This document shows, in pieces, positions 16,627 to 25,084 of a stretch of DNA of 53,057 bases. This stretch comes from Deltaproteobacteria bacterium. Its GTDB lineage: Bacteria > Myxococcota > Myxococcia > Myxococcales > SZAS-1. The notes below the pieces were generated by a model, which was given only the letters and a program-made list of their open reading frames with translations, was not told the DNA's origin and made no database searches. Location of the stretch: NCBI GenBank assembly GCA_018266075.1, contig JAFEBB010000052.1, positions 1-53,057 of the forward strand. The letters run 5' to 3'. A program made the position numbers and the translations under genes. The first letter of the stretch is position 1, and every line of letters starts with the position of its first letter.

Positions 16627-17145
16627 TTAGAACCCGATCGAAAGCTTGTCGAACGCCTCGCGCATGAGCCGCTTGGCCAGGCGCTGCAAGGCGACGCGGC
16701 GCGCGGCTTCAATCTCCAGCGCGTCGCGGCCGGGCGCATAGTCCTCGGTCCCGTTCACACAAGCATTGGCGAGGATCTTGTCGGCCTCGATGAGCCGGAC
16801 GCACGCGCTCACGCTCACGTAGTACGCCGCCGCGCTGTTGCCGAACGGCCCCAGCGACTGCGGATTGCCGGTGGGGTTGGTGTACACGAGCCCCGGCCCG
16901 CCGCCCGACGCGGTGACCACACCCTTGGCCTGGACGACGCAATCCGAGTCGCCGGCGGCGTGCGCGTTGGCGAGCTCGGCGCGAAAGGCGTCGGTGAACA
17001 CGACCTCGAGCCCGGGATCGGCCGTATCGTTCTGGAACGTGGGCGCAAAGACGCGCTTGCCCTCGGTGGGCAAGGAATCGCTGCGGGCGCTGAACCGGTA
17101 GCCACAGCCGCAGAGCAGCGCGAGGAGGACGAGCGCGCGCCTCAT
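16627..17145 (-). CDS. lptE: LptE-like LPS-assembly lipoprotein
   Basis: 172 residues. The signal peptide ends in LCGC, giving a lipidated Cys14, followed by GYRFSAR, which matches the CGYxF start typical of LptE-family proteins. LptE plugs the LptD barrel that inserts LPS into the outer membrane. Further family-like features are the KRVFAPTFQNDTADPGLEVV block and the C-terminal helix with RRVALQRLAKRLMREAF. The gene starts immediately after the leuS stop, the same leuS-lptE order as in enterobacteria. Sequence identity of the family is generally low, so the context counts for much. Confidence 0.82.
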   Translation of the reverse strand: MRRALVLLALLCGCGYRFSARSDSLPTEGKRVFAPTFQNDTADPGLEVVFTDAFRAELANAHAAGDSDCVVQAKGVVTASGGGPGLVYTNPTGNPQSLGPFGNSAAAYYVSVSACVRLIEADKILANACVNGTEDYAPGRDALEIEAARRVALQRLAKRLMREAFDKLSIGF

Positions 17146-19641
17146 CTATCCAACGACGAAGTTCACGAGCCGCTTGGGCACGAACACGAACTTGCGAATC
17201 GTCTTGCCCTCGAGGTGCGGCTTGAGCGCGTCGAGCTTCTCGGCGGCGGCGCGGACCTCGGCCTCGGGCGCGGCGATCGGCATCGCCACTTCGCCGCGGA
17301 GCTTGCCGTTCACCTGTACGGCGTAGCTCACGGTGTCATCGACGACGAGCGTGCCGTCGAACTCGGGCCAGCTCTGCGCCTGGAGGCAGTCCTTGGCGCC
17401 GAAGTGCTGGGCGATCTCGTCCGAGAGGTGCGGTGAGAACGGGCTCATGCACACCGCGAGGATGCGAATCGCCTCGGCCCAGGCCGCGTCCAGGTTGTTC
17501 GACGGCGCCGCGTCCTTGAGCGCCATGAGCGCGTTCACCGCCTCCATCACGCCGGCGATGGCGGTGTTGAAGGAGAGCTTCTCCATGCTCTCGGTGACGC
17601 GCTTGAGGCACTTGTGCGCAATGCGGCGGATGGCGAGCGCGTCGCCCTCGACCTTGCCCTCGAAGGTCTTTCCCGCGGCGCCTTCGTGCGCGCGCGCGAG
17701 CCGCCAGAGCCGGCCGGCGAAGCGGTACTGGCCCTCGACCTGCTCGTCGCTCCAGTCGATGTCGTTCTCGGGCGGGCCGGCGAACATCACGAACATGCGC
17801 GCGGTGTCGGCGCCGTACTTCTCGATGATGGAGCGCGGGCTGATGACGTTCTTCCAGCGCTTGCTCATCTTGCGGCCGTCGGGGCCGTTCACGATGCCCT
17901 GGGTGATGAGCCGCTTCACCGGCTCGGCGACGCCCATGAGGCCCATCTCCTTCATCACCCGCGTCCAGAAGCGGAAGTAGAGGAGGTGCATCACCGCGTG
18001 CTCGGGGCCGCCCACGTACACGTCGACGGGGAGCCAGCGATCGGCGTCGGCGCGCTCGAAGGGGAGCTTGTCGTCGTTCGGCGAGAGGTAGCGCGCGTAG
18101 TACCAGGTGGAGTCGACGAAAGTATCCATCGTCTCCACTTCGCGCTTCGCCGGCCCGCTGCACTTCGGGCAGGTGGTGTTCACGAAGTCCGGCACCTTCG
18201 CGAGCGGCGGCTCACCGCGGCCGGTGAGCACCGCGGCCACGTCGATCTCCGGGAGCTTCACCGGGAGCTGCTCGAGCGGGACGGGAATGCCCACGCGCTT
18301 CGGGTCGCACTTTTCACAATAAACAATGGGAATCGGCGTGCCCCAGTAGCGCTGGCGCGAGAAGCCCCAGTCGCGGAGGTGCCAGTTCACGGTCTTCTTG
18401 CCGAAGCCCTTCGACTCGGCGTCGGCGGTCATCTTGGCGCGCGCGTCGCTGCTGGTGAGGCCGGTGTACGGGCCGCTCTCGACGAGCTTGCCGTCGTCGG
18501 TGAACGCCGCGTCGGCCTTCACCTCCGTGCCGGCCTTCGCGGGCGCGATCACGGTCTTGATGGGCAAGCTGTACTTCTTGGCGAACGCGTGGTCGCGCAC
18601 GTCGTGTGCGGGCACGCTCATCACCGCGCCCGTGCCGTAGGTGGCCACGACGAAGTTGGCCACCCAGACCGGCACCTTCTCGCCGGTGAACGGGTTGATG
18701 GCGTGCGCGCCGGTGGCCACGCCGTGCTTCTCGGCCTTCTCGTCGGTGCGCGTGGCGGCGTCCTGCGTGGCGAGCTCCTTGCGGAGCGCGTGGATGCGCG
18801 GCAAGTGCTCGGGCGTGGCGATCTTGTCGACGATGGCGTGCTCGGGCGCGACGACCACGTACGTGCAGCCGAAGATGGTGTCCACGCGCGTGGTGAAGAC
18901 GCGGAGCTTCTCCGGCTTGCCGTCGATGGCGAACTCGACCTCCGCGCCCTCCGAGCGGCCAATCCAGTGCCGCTGCGAGGAGGTGATGCGATCAGGCCAC
19001 TCCTTCAATTCATTGAGCCCGTCGAGCAACTGTTGGGCGTAGTTCGTAATCCGGAACGCCCACTCCGGCATCTCGCGCTGCTCGACCACGTCGCCCGAGC
19101 GCTCGCAGGTGCCGTCGTCCTTCACCTGCTCGTTGGCGATGACGGTGGCACAGCCTGGGCACCAGTTCACCCGGTTGATGCGCCGATAGACGACGCCTTT
19201 CTCGAGCATCTTGATGAAGAACCACTGGTTCCAGCGGTAGTACTTCGGATCCGAAGTATTGACCTCGCGGCTCCAGTCGTAGCTCAAGCCGAGCGCCTGG
19301 GTGTCCTCGCGGAAGACCTGGATGTTCTGCGCGGTGCGGACGGCGGGGTGGACCTTGTCGGCGATGGCGGCGTTCTCTGCGGGGAGGCCGAGCGCGTCCC
19401 AGCCGAAGGGGTGGAGGACGTCGAAGCCGCGCATGCGGTAGTAGCGCGCGAGCACGTCGCCGATGAGGTAGTTGCGCACGTGCCCCATGTGCATGTTGCC
19501 CGAGGGGTACGGGAACATCTCCAGCACGTACTTCTTGGGTGCGCCCGGGCGCTTGCCGGCCTCGGTGAGGCCTTCCTTGGCCCAGCGGTCCTGCCAGCGC
19601 TTCTCGATCTGCTGCGGCTCGTAGAACTCCGACATCGCCAT
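17146..19641 (-). CDS. leuS: Leucyl-tRNA synthetase
   Basis: 831 residues. It charges tRNA-Leu. The class I signatures are present: HMGH at 51-54 in the context FPYPSGNMHMGH, and KMSKR near residue 590. Between them lie a Cys-bearing zinc-type insertion and the editing (CP1) domain (TRVDTIFGCTYVVVAPEH). The start at 19641 has GGGAG upstream; an ATG two codons further on is possible. The frame stays open far upstream, but those residues lack homology. lptE follows without a gap. Confidence 0.96.
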   Translation of the reverse strand: MAMSEFYEPQQIEKRWQDRWAKEGLTEAGKRPGAPKKYVLEMFPYPSGNMHMGHVRNYLIGDVLARYYRMRGFDVLHPFGWDALGLPAENAAIADKVHPAVRTAQNIQVFREDTQALGLSYDWSREVNTSDPKYYRWNQWFFIKMLEKGVVYRRINRVNWCPGCATVIANEQVKDDGTCERSGDVVEQREMPEWAFRITNYAQQLLDGLNELKEWPDRITSSQRHWIGRSEGAEVEFAIDGKPEKLRVFTTRVDTIFGCTYVVVAPEHAIVDKIATPEHLPRIHALRKELATQDAATRTDEKAEKHGVATGAHAINPFTGEKVPVWVANFVVATYGTGAVMSVPAHDVRDHAFAKKYSLPIKTVIAPAKAGTEVKADAAFTDDGKLVESGPYTGLTSSDARAKMTADAESKGFGKKTVNWHLRDWGFSRQRYWGTPIPIVYCEKCDPKRVGIPVPLEQLPVKLPEIDVAAVLTGRGEPPLAKVPDFVNTTCPKCSGPAKREVETMDTFVDSTWYYARYLSPNDDKLPFERADADRWLPVDVYVGGPEHAVMHLLYFRFWTRVMKEMGLMGVAEPVKRLITQGIVNGPDGRKMSKRWKNVISPRSIIEKYGADTARMFVMFAGPPENDIDWSDEQVEGQYRFAGRLWRLARAHEGAAGKTFEGKVEGDALAIRRIAHKCLKRVTESMEKLSFNTAIAGVMEAVNALMALKDAAPSNNLDAAWAEAIRILAVCMSPFSPHLSDEIAQHFGAKDCLQAQSWPEFDGTLVVDDTVSYAVQVNGKLRGEVAMPIAAPEAEVRAAAEKLDALKPHLEGKTIRKFVFVPKRLVNFVVG

Positions 19642-19782
19642 GGTGCGTGCTCCCTGAAAGCGCGCGGAAGCTAGCAGAAGGTGCCGCAGCGCGTAACGGC
19701 GCTGACGCGTGCGGGTGTGCCCTCTGACGCCGCTCGGCCGCCCGCCCAGCAGCCCCTCGCCGCTCGCGCGCCGCGTGCTCTG

Positions 19783-20568
19783 ATGCGCGCGATGCTGCCG
19801 CTCCTCGCCACGTTGCTCGCCGCGACGCCCGCCTGGCAGCCGCCCTCGGACACCGCACTCGACGCGCTCGTCCGCGAGCTTCAGGCCCGTCCGCTGACGG
19901 AACGGCTCGACGCGCTCTCCACGCGCTTTCTCGGCGCGCCGTACCAGATGGGCCTGCTCGGCGAAGGCCCGGGGAACGGGCCCGATCCCGATCCGCTCTG
20001 GCGCTGGGATGCCGTGGATTGCGTGACCTTCGTGGAGGAGATGCTCGCGCTCGCGCGCGCATCGTCGCTCGCCGACGCCGAGCAGGTGCTTCAGCGCATC
20101 CGCTACGGCGGCAACGCGATCCGCTTCGCCGAGCGAAATCACCTGATGGAGTCGCAGTGGCTTCCCAACAACATCCGCAAGGGCTTCGTGCGGCTCGTGA
20201 CCAAGGACATCGCCGGCACCGACGTGCGCTACCTCTGGCGGCGCGCGCTGCTGCCCGACCGCGTGAGCGACGTCGCCCTGCCCTACCTGCCCCTGGATCG
20301 CGCGCTCGCGCACCAGGACCAGATTCCAGAAGGCGCCATCTTCTTCGTCGCGCGCGGGTTTCGCGGACACGTGGCCGATCACGTGACGCACGTGGGCTTC
20401 TTCGTGCGGCACGGCGGGCGGCTCTTCGCACGGCATGCGTCGAGCGGACGGCGCAAGGTGGTGGACGAGCCTTTCGAACACTTCTTGCTGCGCGAGGCGC
20501 AGAGCATCCCGCGCTTCCCCGTGGTCGGACTGGAGCTCGCACTGCCAGTGGAACCCGGCGCGCCCTGA
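19783..20568 (+). CDS. DUF1460 / NlpC-P60-like exported protein
   Basis: 261 residues. A short hydrophobic signal peptide (MRAMLPLLATLLAATPAW) precedes a domain with DAVDCVTFVEEMLALA (Cys80), the Cys block of DUF1460, an N-acetylmuramoyl-amidase-like branch of the NlpC/P60 cysteine peptidases. A His in HVTHVGFFV probably completes the catalytic pair. Members known to me cleave peptidoglycan peptides. The start is uncertain between 19783 and an ATG three codons later. It is divergent from leuS and upstream of a lipoprotein gene. Confidence 0.8.
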   Translation: MRAMLPLLATLLAATPAWQPPSDTALDALVRELQARPLTERLDALSTRFLGAPYQMGLLGEGPGNGPDPDPLWRWDAVDCVTFVEEMLALARASSLADAEQVLQRIRYGGNAIRFAERNHLMESQWLPNNIRKGFVRLVTKDIAGTDVRYLWRRALLPDRVSDVALPYLPLDRALAHQDQIPEGAIFFVARGFRGHVADHVTHVGFFVRHGGRLFARHASSGRRKVVDEPFEHFLLREAQSIPRFPVVGLELALPVEPGAP

Positions 20569-20631
20569 GCGCGCTTGAATCCCGCGCGGGATCCACATAG
20601 TCGAAAGGGACTGTCGACCCGAGGTCGGTGA

Positions 20632-21165
20632 ATGAAGCGCGTGTTCCTGGTGGCCGTGGCAGCGCTGGCGCTCGCCGGCTGCAAGATCAACGACGACTCC
20701 GCCTCGACGCTCCCCGGCGCCGGCGGCACCGGCACCGAAGCCGAGGCGCGCACGTTCCTCGAGGGCTTCCTCAAGGCCGACACCAACAAGCACGCGCTCT
20801 CGCAGCGGCTCGAGCCGCGCGCCGACGACTACGACGCGGTCTTCGAGGATGCGTCGGTCGAGAAGGCGCGCACCTGGTACCAGCACGCGTGGTCGACCCA
20901 CAAGCTGACCATCCAGGGCACGAAGGAGCAGACGGAGCTGCAGGTCTTCCACATGACCACGGAGGACCTGAAGGCCAACGCCGACTCCGCGAAGCAGTTC
21001 CCCATGAGCTACTCGCGCGTGGCCAACGCGCTCAAGCCGGGGCTCACCATCTACGGCTTCCGCTTCGTGAAGCCGGGCGAGACTGCGGGCACGTCATTCG
21101 ACGGCCTCATCTTCGTGAACGGCCACTGGGCGTTCTTCCCCAAGCCGTTCCACGCGCTGCGTTAG
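20632..21165 (+). CDS. Lipoprotein of unknown function
   Basis: 177 residues, ATG preceded by GAGGTCGG. The signal peptide MKRVFLVAVAALALAGC has lipobox LAGC with Cys17. The mature part has a helical segment (EARTFLEGFLKADTNKHALS), a region with Trp and Tyr (EKARTWYQHAWSTHKLTIQG), and ends in strands (GLTIYGFRFV, FDGLIFVNGHWAFFPKPFHA). The pattern resembles small envelope lipoproteins with an NTF2- or SnoaL-like fold, but I do not assign one. It is followed by a terminator hairpin. Confidence 0.8.
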   Translation: MKRVFLVAVAALALAGCKINDDSASTLPGAGGTGTEAEARTFLEGFLKADTNKHALSQRLEPRADDYDAVFEDASVEKARTWYQHAWSTHKLTIQGTKEQTELQVFHMTTEDLKANADSAKQFPMSYSRVANALKPGLTIYGFRFVKPGETAGTSFDGLIFVNGHWAFFPKPFHALR

Positions 21166-21186
21166 CCGACCAGCCACCAGCCACCA

Positions 21187-21213
21187 GCGAACTTCACCGC
21201 AGGTGAAGTTTGC
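21187..21213. terminator. Terminator hairpin after the 20632 lipoprotein gene
   Basis: AACTTCACC (21190-21198) and GGTGAAGTT (21202-21210) form a perfect 9-bp stem with a 3-nt loop, extendable by three further pairs including a G-T. It starts about 20 nt after the stop codon and is followed by a short T-containing stretch. Confidence 0.6.
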
Positions 21214-21338
21214 TTGCTCGCCCGCTCTCCAAGCGACCAACAGTGGTCTTCGTTGCAAGCGTTCCTACCTTCCAGGGAGCGCGGAGGCTGCTCCGCGCGC
21301 AACCCGTCGACCCCTGGGTCGAGGAGGAGGACACCAAT

Positions 21339-21986
21339 ATGAAGGCCAAGATGCTGGCGAGCGTCGTGGGTGCCTTGCTGATGGCCGGTGCCACCAGCGC
21401 CCTGGCGGACCCGTCCGACACCAACGACATCAACAACACCGGTTCGCAGGACATGAACCAGGGCAACGCGGGCCAGGGCATGTCGGGCAGCGAGCAGGAT
21501 CAGACCGGCGCGAACACGAACCTGCAGCAGAAGAACATCAAGAATGCCCACGCCGAGTCGGCCAAGGGCATGCTCATGAGGACCGACAACGACGCGCACA
21601 CGCTCACGCTCACCATCCCCGCGGGCAAGACGACCACCATCGAGAAGGCTGGCAACGTGACCAGCATCGACCAGACCAAGCACCTGGTGACGCTCTCGCT
21701 GCCCGTGGCCCAGGACGCGAAGGTGCTCCGCAACGGCAAGAGCTCGTCGCTCACCGCGCTGCAGCCGGGCGATGAGATCCGCGTGAAGTACGACCCCAAG
21801 CTGAACGCCATCACCAACATCTCGGCCACGCCGATGAAGGGCCACGCCGGTCACCAGGGCGCGATGCAGCCCGAGCAGCCCGCGGGCACCACCAGCCCGG
21901 ACATGACCAACCCGGGCACGCCCGAGGGCGCGGGTGGCGGCGCGAACACGCCGCCGGGCTCGAACACGAACCCGTCGAACCCGTAG
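21339..21986 (+). CDS. Secreted protein with Asn/Gln- and Gly/Pro-rich ends
   Basis: 215 residues. The ATG at 21339 has GGAGGAGG upstream and opens a clean signal peptide ending SALA (cleavage near residue 24). After a polar, Asn/Gln/Gly-rich stretch comes a beta-rich core (~85-165) with TDNDAHTLTLTIPAGKTTTI and LQPGDEIRVKYDPKLNAITN, resembling small OB-like or DUF5666-type beta domains. The tail is Gly/Pro/Asn/Thr-rich. The gene at 37662 encodes a similar core (LSLGDWVRVDF). Role unknown; probably periplasmic or surface. Confidence 0.78.
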   Translation: MKAKMLASVVGALLMAGATSALADPSDTNDINNTGSQDMNQGNAGQGMSGSEQDQTGANTNLQQKNIKNAHAESAKGMLMRTDNDAHTLTLTIPAGKTTTIEKAGNVTSIDQTKHLVTLSLPVAQDAKVLRNGKSSSLTALQPGDEIRVKYDPKLNAITNISATPMKGHAGHQGAMQPEQPAGTTSPDMTNPGTPEGAGGGANTPPGSNTNPSNP

Positions 21987-22046
21987 CTGCAGATCGGTGG
22001 CGCGCCGCGGCGCGAAATGAACTTCGCACCTGGCGATTGTCAAAAC

Positions 22047-22086
22047 CGGCCCTGCACGTTCGTGCTTCTCGAACGTTGCAGGGCCG
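22047..22086. terminator. Long terminator-like hairpin
   Basis: CGGCCCTGCACGTTCG (22047-22062) pairs with CGAACGTTGCAGGGCCG (22070-22086) over a 7-nt loop, with a single bulged T. It lies 61 nt after the stop of the 21339 gene. There is no T-run, but the stem is the most stable I see in the window. Confidence 0.6.
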
Positions 22087-22180
22087 TCACCGTTCGATCG
22101 CGCTGAACGGTTGCTCAATTTCGGCGTCCGGGCGGATGCTCGTGGATGGGAGAGAGATTCGCCGGGCCGGAGGTGCTCCC

Positions 22181-22399
22181 ATGAACGCCAGATTGTTCCT
22201 CGCGTGGTTGTGGCGCGAGATCCTCAGCGTGGTGCTGGTTGGCGCGGTGGGGATGGTGTCGTTCGAGCTCGCGTGGCTCGCGGTTCGCCTTCCCGGCCAG
22301 CCGCCCCGGAGCTTCTTGCTCTTCGCGGGAGTGGCCCTGTGCAGCTGGCTGCACCCGCGGCTGACGCGGCCGAAGCGGCGGCTGGCGGCGGCGCACTGA
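22181..22399 (+). CDS. Small two-helix membrane protein
   Basis: 72 residues with GGAGGTG before the ATG. Two hydrophobic segments (LSVVLVGAVGMVSFELAWLA and SFLLFAGVALCSWL) are joined by a short loop, and the tail is Arg/Lys-rich (HPRLTRPKRRLAAAH), consistent with an inner-membrane protein with cytoplasmic ends. No family recognised. It lies between a hairpin and the tandem LamG-like lipoprotein genes. Confidence 0.65.
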   Translation: MNARLFLAWLWREILSVVLVGAVGMVSFELAWLAVRLPGQPPRSFLLFAGVALCSWLHPRLTRPKRRLAAAH

Positions 22400-22424
22400 G
22401 AGCCGCCATTCGACGGGAGCGCTG

Positions 22425-22433
22425 TGCTACCGT
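22425..22433 (+). promoter_or_regulatory. Extended -10-like element of the first LamG lipoprotein gene
   Basis: TGCTACCGT ends 6 nt before the ATG at 22440 and matches the TGnTAnnnT form of an extended -10. No ribosome-binding site is present. The same sequence at the same distance precedes the paralogue at 23631. Confidence 0.5.
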
Positions 22434-22439
22434 CGATTC

Positions 22440-23597
22440 ATGAAAGTCTGGATTTCTGTCGTTTCGCTCATCGCGCTTGCGGGCTGCTTTCACAGCGGCT
22501 CGGAAGCGACGGAGAGCTCGAGCAACACCACGGGCGGCATCGGCGCGACGGGCTCGAGCGGAACGGGCACCAGCGCAAGCGCCACCGCGAGTACGGCAAC
22601 TTCGACCGGCTCGACAACGGATACGTCGAGCAGCGCGAGCGGCGGCGCAACGAGCAGCTCAACCGGAGCGAGCGCGTCCAGCGGCAGCTCCTCGAACAGC
22701 AGCAGCTCCTCGAGCAGCACGTCGTCGAGCAGCTCCACCAGCAGCTCGACTTCCAGCAGCAGTTCCAGCTCCAACAGCAGCTCCTCGACCAGCTCCACCT
22801 CGAGCAGCAGCTCGTCGAGCGGTTCGACCGGCGGGACCACGGGCGGCATCGATGCCGGGTTCGTTCCCCCGGCTGGCCTGGCGCTCTGGTTGAAGGGCGA
22901 CGGTGAGATCGACACGATCGATGGCGGATACGTGACCGCCTGGCACGACGCCTCGGGGAATGGGCGAGACGCGACTCAGAGCTCTGCGCTCAAGCAGCCT
23001 CAGCTCATGGACGCGACGCCGTTGCCTGGCGCCAGCGCGAACGTTCCCTGGCTGCAGTTCCAGCCTGGCACGGGTCTCGGCTGGACCGACGGCACCGAGC
23101 TCGACGTCGACCTCACGTTCCTCGTCGGCGCGGACTACACGATCTTCGCGGTCATCTCGCGCTTCGGCGACACGTCGCCCTCGGGGAACTACTTCCTAGG
23201 CACGGGCTCGGTGACTCAGAGCTTGAACTACGGCGCGCTCCACCTCGGCTACTACGACGACACCGACTTCCGCTTCTCCGAATTTGGAAATGACATCGAC
23301 GCGTCCGTTCCTTCCAACCTGCCCGGGCAGTGGCAGCTCGCGCTCGTGACGGGGGAATTCTCGAAGACAGGCGGGCACACGCTGTACCTCGGCGGGAATC
23401 TCGTCGGCAGCAACCCCGACCAGACCGCGATGCAGAGCGCGCTTCAGGGCGCCGTCGGCCGAGGGTTCCTGGCGACGGCCGGGAGCACGCAGTACCAGGG
23501 CGGAATCGGCGAGATCCTCATCTTCACCGAGGCGCTCTCGAGCACGGATCGCGCGGCCGTTGAGAACTACTTGAGGACGAAGTGGCGGCTGCCATGA
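22440..23597 (+). CDS. Lipoprotein with Ser-rich linker and LamG-like C-terminal domain (copy 1)
   Basis: 385 residues. The signal peptide ends in lipobox LAGC (Cys16). Residues ~20-135 are almost only Ser/Thr/Gly/Ala, with long Ser runs, probably a spacer that lifts the domain off the outer membrane. Residues ~145-385 begin LALWLKGDGEIDTIDGGYVT, followed by WHDASGNGRDATQ. This is the usual opening of a concanavalin A/LamG-type sandwich in secreted proteins, suggesting carbohydrate or surface binding. It ends in a conserved helix with DRAAVENYLRTKW. The gene at 23631 is a tandem paralogue. Expression appears leaderless. Confidence 0.85.
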   Translation: MKVWISVVSLIALAGCFHSGSEATESSSNTTGGIGATGSSGTGTSASATASTATSTGSTTDTSSSASGGATSSSTGASASSGSSSNSSSSSSSTSSSSSTSSSTSSSSSSSNSSSSTSSTSSSSSSSGSTGGTTGGIDAGFVPPAGLALWLKGDGEIDTIDGGYVTAWHDASGNGRDATQSSALKQPQLMDATPLPGASANVPWLQFQPGTGLGWTDGTELDVDLTFLVGADYTIFAVISRFGDTSPSGNYFLGTGSVTQSLNYGALHLGYYDDTDFRFSEFGNDIDASVPSNLPGQWQLALVTGEFSKTGGHTLYLGGNLVGSNPDQTAMQSALQGAVGRGFLATAGSTQYQGGIGEILIFTEALSSTDRAAVENYLRTKWRLP

Positions 23598-23615
23598 AGT
23601 GACGCGATGCAGTCG

Positions 23616-23624
23616 TGCTACCGT
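23616..23624 (+). promoter_or_regulatory. Extended -10-like element of the second LamG lipoprotein gene
   Basis: TGCTACCGT ends 6 nt before the ATG at 23631. The 16 nt directly upstream of both paralogues match at 14 positions, so the promoter was duplicated with the gene or is under selection. Confidence 0.5.
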
Positions 23625-23630
23625 CAATCC

Positions 23631-24821
23631 ATGCAAATCAGGGTTTCGGCCGCTTGCCTTTTGGCCTTGGCGGGCTGCTTCAAGAGCGGAACGGACACCT
23701 CTGAGACCTCGAGCAGCACCACGGTTGGCGTCGGAGCAACCGGCTCGAGCGGGACCGGCGCGAACACCAGCGTGACCGCGAGCACGGGAACCTCAAGTAG
23801 CTCGAGCGGAACCACAGACACGTCGAGTGCAACGAGCAGCCCGTCGAGCAGCTCCAGCTCGAGCTCGTCGAGCGACGGCACATCGTCGAGCAGCGCGAGC
23901 TCCGTCAGCAGCTCCTCGAGCTTCTCGAGCTCGGGGAGCAGCTCGTCGAGCAGTTCGAGCTCCAGCAGTTCGTCGAGCAGCTCCAGCTCGTCCGGCAACA
24001 GCTCGAGCTCCTCGAGCTCGACCGGATCCACCGGCGGCACCACGGGCGCCGTCGACTCAGGCGTTGTCCTGAGACCGAGCCTCGCGCTGTGGCTGCGCGG
24101 CGATGGGCAGATCGACACCGTCGACGGCGGGTACGTGACCACCTGGCACGACGCCTCCGGGAATGGTCGCGATGCAAGTCAAGCGAACGCGATCAAGTTG
24201 CCGCAGCTCCAGTCGGCCACTCCACTTCCGGGCACGGGCGCCGCTCTCGAGTGGGTTCAGTTCTCTCCAGGAACCGGCCTCGGCCACACAGACGGCCAGG
24301 ATCTCGATGTCGACCTGAGCTTCCTGACCAACAGCGACTACACCATCGTCGCGTTGGTATCGCGGTACGGGGACACGTGGCTGAGCAACAACCAAGAAGG
24401 CAACTACTTCATCGGCGCCGGCGTTCTCACAAGCCAGAACAACAGCCTCCCCTACGGCGCGCTGCATGCCGGTTGGTACACCGATACGGACTTCCGCTTC
24501 TCGGAGTTCGGCAATGACGCCGATGCGAACGTGCCACCAAATCCGGTCGGAAGTTGGCAGGCCCAGCTCGTGACGTGCCGTTTCTCTAAACAGAACGGCC
24601 GGACGATTTACCTGGACGGCAATCTGGCCGCATTCGTTAGTGACACGACGCCACTCAATGCTGCCGACCAGGGCGCAGTGGGTCGCGGGTTCCTGAATGA
24701 CCATGCGAGCAATCAGTTCTCAGGCGGCATCGCAGAGCTCCTCGTCTATTCGGAAGCGCTCGGAGACGTCGACCGTGCGGCGGTCGAGTCGTTCCTGAGA
24801 ACGAAGTGGCAGGCACCCTAG
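23631..24821 (+). CDS. Lipoprotein with Ser-rich linker and LamG-like C-terminal domain (copy 2)
   Basis: 396 residues, tandem paralogue of the gene at 22440 and 33 nt from its stop. Lipobox LAGC is at ~16, followed by ~115 residues of Ser/Thr/Gly spacer with even longer Ser runs. The C-terminal domain starts LALWLRGDGQIDTVDGGYVT and ends DRAAVESFLRTKWQAP. The domain is much better conserved between copies than the linker, which differs in length and sequence. The ATG at 23631 is preferred over one at 23607 because only the former is followed directly by the signal peptide and preceded by the conserved -10-like element. Confidence 0.85.
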   Translation: MQIRVSAACLLALAGCFKSGTDTSETSSSTTVGVGATGSSGTGANTSVTASTGTSSSSSGTTDTSSATSSPSSSSSSSSSSDGTSSSSASSVSSSSSFSSSGSSSSSSSSSSSSSSSSSSSGNSSSSSSSTGSTGGTTGAVDSGVVLRPSLALWLRGDGQIDTVDGGYVTTWHDASGNGRDASQANAIKLPQLQSATPLPGTGAALEWVQFSPGTGLGHTDGQDLDVDLSFLTNSDYTIVALVSRYGDTWLSNNQEGNYFIGAGVLTSQNNSLPYGALHAGWYTDTDFRFSEFGNDADANVPPNPVGSWQAQLVTCRFSKQNGRTIYLDGNLAAFVSDTTPLNAADQGAVGRGFLNDHASNQFSGGIAELLVYSEALGDVDRAAVESFLRTKWQAP

Positions 24822-24837
24822 CCTGGGCATCTCCAGC

Positions 24838-25029
24838 TCAAAAGTCCTTTTCGAGCAGCATCACGATGAACTCGCCGGGGAGCAGAGTCTCGACGAACAC
24901 CGCGATCAACTCCGCAGCGATAATAATGAGCGCGCCCAAGGTCGCTCGGCTTCGAACCGGCCCGAGCTGAGCAACATCCAAAAGCGGGAGCAGAAATAGT
25001 CCGTGCCAGCGCGCCTCCGTTGAGCGCAT
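24838..25029 (-). CDS. Possible small membrane protein
   Basis: 63 residues from ATG 25029, with GGAG about 9 nt upstream. The second half is hydrophobic (LGALIIIAAELIAVFVETLL) and could form a membrane helix. It lies 55 nt after the PIG-V-like gene on the same strand and would be the last gene of that operon. No family recognised; it could equally be a non-coding frame. Confidence 0.35.
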   Translation of the reverse strand: MRSTEARWHGLFLLPLLDVAQLGPVRSRATLGALIIIAAELIAVFVETLLPGEFIVMLLEKDF

Positions 25030-25084
25030 CCGAAGGACTCCAGAACGCACTCCAGAACGCCCTATCCTCGACGACCGACTCCGC

